Positions 61,515 to 63,536 of a stretch of 63,536 bases of DNA are shown here, in pieces; positions within the stretch are counted from its first letter, which is position 1; every line of letters begins with the position of its first letter. The translations under genes and the position numbers were made by a program. Source of the DNA: an uncultured Bacilli bacterium (GTDB taxonomy: Bacteria; Bacillota_I; Bacilli_A; RF39; UBA660). The notes under the pieces are model-generated. The model did no database searches, was not told the DNA's origin, and was given only the letters and a program-made list of their open reading frames with translations. The stretch spans positions 1 through 63,536 of the forward strand of contig CAJTXV010000007.1 in assembly GCA_910584255.1 (NCBI GenBank). The letters are read 5' to 3'.

Positions 61515-62812
61515 AAGCAGTAATTGTGGCTGGAGGAAAGGGAACTAGAATTAGTAGCATCACAACTGATATCCCTAAATCTATGTTACCTATTGTAGAG
61601 CGTCCTATGATTGAGCATCAAATAGAATGTTTAAAAAAATCAGGAGTAACAGATATTACAGTAGTAATTGGACATTTAGGAGATGTAATTAAAGATTATT
61701 TACAAGATGGGAGTAAGTTTGGTGTTCAAGTACACTATTTAGAAGAAACTAGTCCTTTGGGAACAGCAGGGGCTTTATATTATTTAAAAGAAGAGATGGA
61801 TGATGATTTTATCTTCTTGTTTGGAGATGTCTTTTTAAGTGTAGATTTTACTCGAATGGTGAATTATCATAAGAAAAAACATTCAGATGCTACATTGTTT
61901 GTTCATCCAAATATTCATCCATATGATAGTGTACTGGTAGAAAATAATAGTGAGAATCAAATTACAGGAATTGATTCCAAAAGAACAGCTAGAGAATATG
62001 ACTATAAAAATAATGTAAATGCAGGAATATTTATTTTTTCTCCAAAAGTATTTGATTTTATTTCTGAACCTAGGAAGATGGATTTAGAAAATGAAGTCAT
62101 TATACCAATGATTGAAAATGGTTATCATCTTTACACTTATAAATCTACAGAATATGCAAAAGATATGGGGACTCCTGAAAGATATCATGCAGTAAATGAA
62201 GATTTCCTTAGTGGACTTGTGGAATCTAGAAATTTGTCTAATCCCCAGAAATGTATTTTTCTTGATCGAGATGGAACTATTAATAAATATGTTGGGTTCT
62301 TGAGAAGAAAAGAAGACTTAGAGTTATTACCAGGGGTTGTCCAAGCCATTCATAATATTAATAATTCAGAGTATCTTTGTATCGTAATTACAAATCAGGC
62401 AGTAGTTGCTCGCGGAGAAGTTACTTTTGAAGAATTAGAAGGAATTCATAGACATTTAGAAACTTTACTAGGAAATGAAGGAGTCTATGTGGATGATATT
62501 TTCTATTGTCCACATCACCCACATAGAGGGTATGAGGGAGAGGTTCCTGAATTGAAATTTGATTGTGATTGTAGGAAACCAAAAACTGGACTGGTTGAAA
62601 GAGCTTGTGAAAAGTATCACATTGATGTTTCTAATTCTTATATTATTGGTGATTCTACAGTCGATATTATGTTAGGTAAAAATGCAAGTATGCAGTCGAT
62701 TTTATTAATGACGGGTGAAGCAGGTAAGGATGGTAAATATGAAGTAGAGCCTGATATAGTTGCGGATGACCTAGAACAAGCGGTTTATAAAATTTTAGAA
62801 AAGAGGAAATAA
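61511..62812 (+). CDS. fusion: heptose-1-phosphate guanylyltransferase (HddC) + heptose bisphosphate phosphatase (GmhB)
   Basis: 433 residues. Residues 1-235 are a nucleotidyltransferase: AVIVAGGKGTRISSITTDIPKSMLPI and FGDVF (metal Asp), as in HddC and mannose-1-phosphate guanylyltransferases. Residues 246-433 are a HAD phosphatase of the GmhB type: IFLDRDGTINKY (Asp252, Asp254), ITNQAVVARG, a zinc-type C-P-H-H-P-H ... CDCRKPKTG, and YIIGDSTVD. GmhB removes the C7 phosphate of heptose 1,7-bisphosphate and HddC then transfers GMP, so two consecutive steps are in one chain. Start overlaps the acyltransferase frame by four bases behind AAAGGAAG. Confidence 0.9.
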   Translation: MKAVIVAGGKGTRISSITTDIPKSMLPIVERPMIEHQIECLKKSGVTDITVVIGHLGDVIKDYLQDGSKFGVQVHYLEETSPLGTAGALYYLKEEMDDDFIFLFGDVFLSVDFTRMVNYHKKKHSDATLFVHPNIHPYDSVLVENNSENQITGIDSKRTAREYDYKNNVNAGIFIFSPKVFDFISEPRKMDLENEVIIPMIENGYHLYTYKSTEYAKDMGTPERYHAVNEDFLSGLVESRNLSNPQKCIFLDRDGTINKYVGFLRRKEDLELLPGVVQAIHNINNSEYLCIVITNQAVVARGEVTFEELEGIHRHLETLLGNEGVYVDDIFYCPHHPHRGYEGEVPELKFDCDCRKPKTGLVERACEKYHIDVSNSYIIGDSTVDIMLGKNASMQSILLMTGEAGKDGKYEVEPDIVADDLEQAVYKILEKRK

Positions 62813-62814
62813 TC

Positions 62815-63423
62815 ATGGATTTTAAGAAAGCAATCAAAGAGTATTATGATAGAGAGAAAAAAGTAATTGATAGTCTCAACTATGAGGAAATTAATGATGC
62901 AATGAATCAAATTTATGAAACCTATCAAAAGGGTGGTAATATTTATATTTGTGGAAATGGTGGAAGTGCTTCTACAGCTTCTCATTTTCAAAATGATTTT
63001 AATAAGGGAATTAGTGAATATGTTGAAAATAAATTTCATTTTATTTGTTTAAATGATAATGTAGCTACCTTAATGGCAATTGCGAATGATATTGGGTATG
63101 AGGAGGTTTTCCGCTTTCAATTAAGAAATAAAATTACAAAGAACGATTTATTGATTGGAATTTCAGGTAGTGGTAATTCGAAAAATGTTTTATACGCTAC
63201 AGAATATGCAAAAGAGCAAGGTGCTAAGGTAATTGGGATTACGGGATATACAGGTGGAAAATTAAAAGAAATAGCAGATTATAGGATGCATGCAGATATT
63301 ATGGATATGCAAGTGACAGAGGATGTTCACATGACTTTTGATCATATGATGATGAAAATATTTTACAATTTATTAGTAGTGGGAAAGGTATCAGGAGAAA
63401 ATTTAGAGGATACTCATTGTTAG
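62815..63423 (+). CDS. gmhA: sedoheptulose-7-phosphate isomerase
   Basis: 202 residues, SIS fold. YICGNGGSASTASHFQNDF near 44-62 and IGISGSGNSKNVLYA near 117-131 are the sugar-phosphate loops, and DVHMTFDHMM near 178-187 carries the C-terminal metal/catalytic His-Glu group of GmhA. It makes D-glycero-D-manno-heptose 7-phosphate, the first step of the pathway completed by hddA and the hddC-gmhB fusion. Two bases after the fusion gene. Confidence 0.92.
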   Translation: MDFKKAIKEYYDREKKVIDSLNYEEINDAMNQIYETYQKGGNIYICGNGGSASTASHFQNDFNKGISEYVENKFHFICLNDNVATLMAIANDIGYEEVFRFQLRNKITKNDLLIGISGSGNSKNVLYATEYAKEQGAKVIGITGYTGGKLKEIADYRMHADIMDMQVTEDVHMTFDHMMMKIFYNLLVVGKVSGENLEDTHC

Positions 63424-63443
63424 ATGAAAGATAAAAAATCATA

Positions 63444-63485
63444 AAAAAGTTAATAATATCTTGAGATATTATTAACTTTTTAAAG
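63444..63485 (+). terminator. strong terminator of the glycan operon
   Basis: A perfect 17-pair stem, 63444-63460 with 63465-63481, around TTGA. A and T runs on the two sides make it bidirectional. Confidence 0.9.
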
Positions 63486-63491
63486 ACTGTT

Positions 63492-63529
63492 GACAAATAG
63501 GTAAAAGAAATTACTTATTTGTCTTTTTT
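63492..63529 (+). terminator. second terminator
   Basis: GACAAATAGGTAA (63492-63504) pairs with TTACTTATTTGTC (63511-63523) with one G-U, then T6. It follows the first after six bases, with no gene between. Confidence 0.85.
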
Positions 63530-63536
63530 ATGTAGA

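Noticed and set aside
1..63536. Insertion sequences, prophage or tRNA genes
   Set aside because: I found no transposase, integrase or phage structural gene, no flanking inverted or direct repeats, and no cloverleaf with GGTTCGAATC-type arms.

Overview
The window is AT-rich, uses standard-code TGA stops (for example recX ends in TGA), has AGGAGG/GGTGAT ribosome binding sites, and carries Firmicutes-type gene order: gpsB-rnpB, rodZ-pgsA-recA-rny, ftsY-ylxM-ffh, a T-box in front of serS, pcrA-ligA. A SpoVS gene, a CotD-like coat protein and a BclA-like collagen protein point to a spore-forming ancestry. A pyruvate formate-lyase pair and a superoxide reductase point to anaerobic life. My best guess is an uncultured gut member of the Bacilli/Erysipelotrichia/Mollicute-relative branch; the species cannot be named from the sequence alone.

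Layout. 1-7.8 kb holds a GDPD phosphodiesterase, gpsB, RNase P RNA, rodZ-like, pgsA, recA (with an upstream SOS box), a badly decayed gene and rny. 7.8-11.4 kb holds two tandem membrane-anchored Ig-like/Cys-rich/WSxW proteins and the convergent rnj. 12-20.3 kb holds ftsY, ylxM, a HerA-like ATPase, a DUF5684-like membrane protein, ffh, a coat-like protein, rpoZ and recX (promoter overlapped by an SOS box). 20.3-27.2 kb holds pcrA, a nucleotidyltransferase, a lipoprotein, a decayed HipA-like kinase gene and ligA. 27.4-31.8 kb is a self-contained cassette: an exported small protein, an internal hairpin, three ABC-type membrane proteins, one exported protein and an ABC ATPase. 32.5-34.5 kb (minus strand) pairs a collagen-like protein with a TPR glycosyltransferase. 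34.5-35.2 kb is a decayed HAD phosphatase gene. 35.3-41.3 kb holds pflB-pflA followed by two tandem HExxH membrane proteins. 41.3-51.3 kb holds RNA modification enzymes, a GH25 lysozyme, spoVS, the T-box-HD-serS unit, a SDR, a superoxide reductase and unknown proteins. 51.6-52.9 kb is a HigB/HigA-ImmA toxin-antitoxin pair. 53-63.4 kb is a surface-glycan locus with rhamnose genes (rfbC, rfbD), a 998-residue three-domain transferase, and a complete set of enzymes for GDP-D-glycero-alpha-D-manno-heptose (gmhA, hddA and an hddC-gmhB fusion), plus an acyltransferase interrupted at a G7 tract.

How the parts work together. The SOS boxes upstream of recA and recX suggest a joint damage response. The rfbC promoter and the promoter of the heptose-glycan operon share an almost identical -35 region and -10 box, suggesting one regulon for rhamnose and heptose glycan. 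The glycosyltransferase upstream of the collagen gene probably decorates its GPT-rich stalk. Three separate pseudogenes, each with several lesions, show that this genome is shedding accessory genes. The least described units are the 27.8-31.8 kb export cassette, the tandem metalloprotease-like pair at 38.2-41.3 kb, the tandem WSxW pair at 7.8-9.7 kb, and the Gram-positive heptose/three-domain transferase locus.
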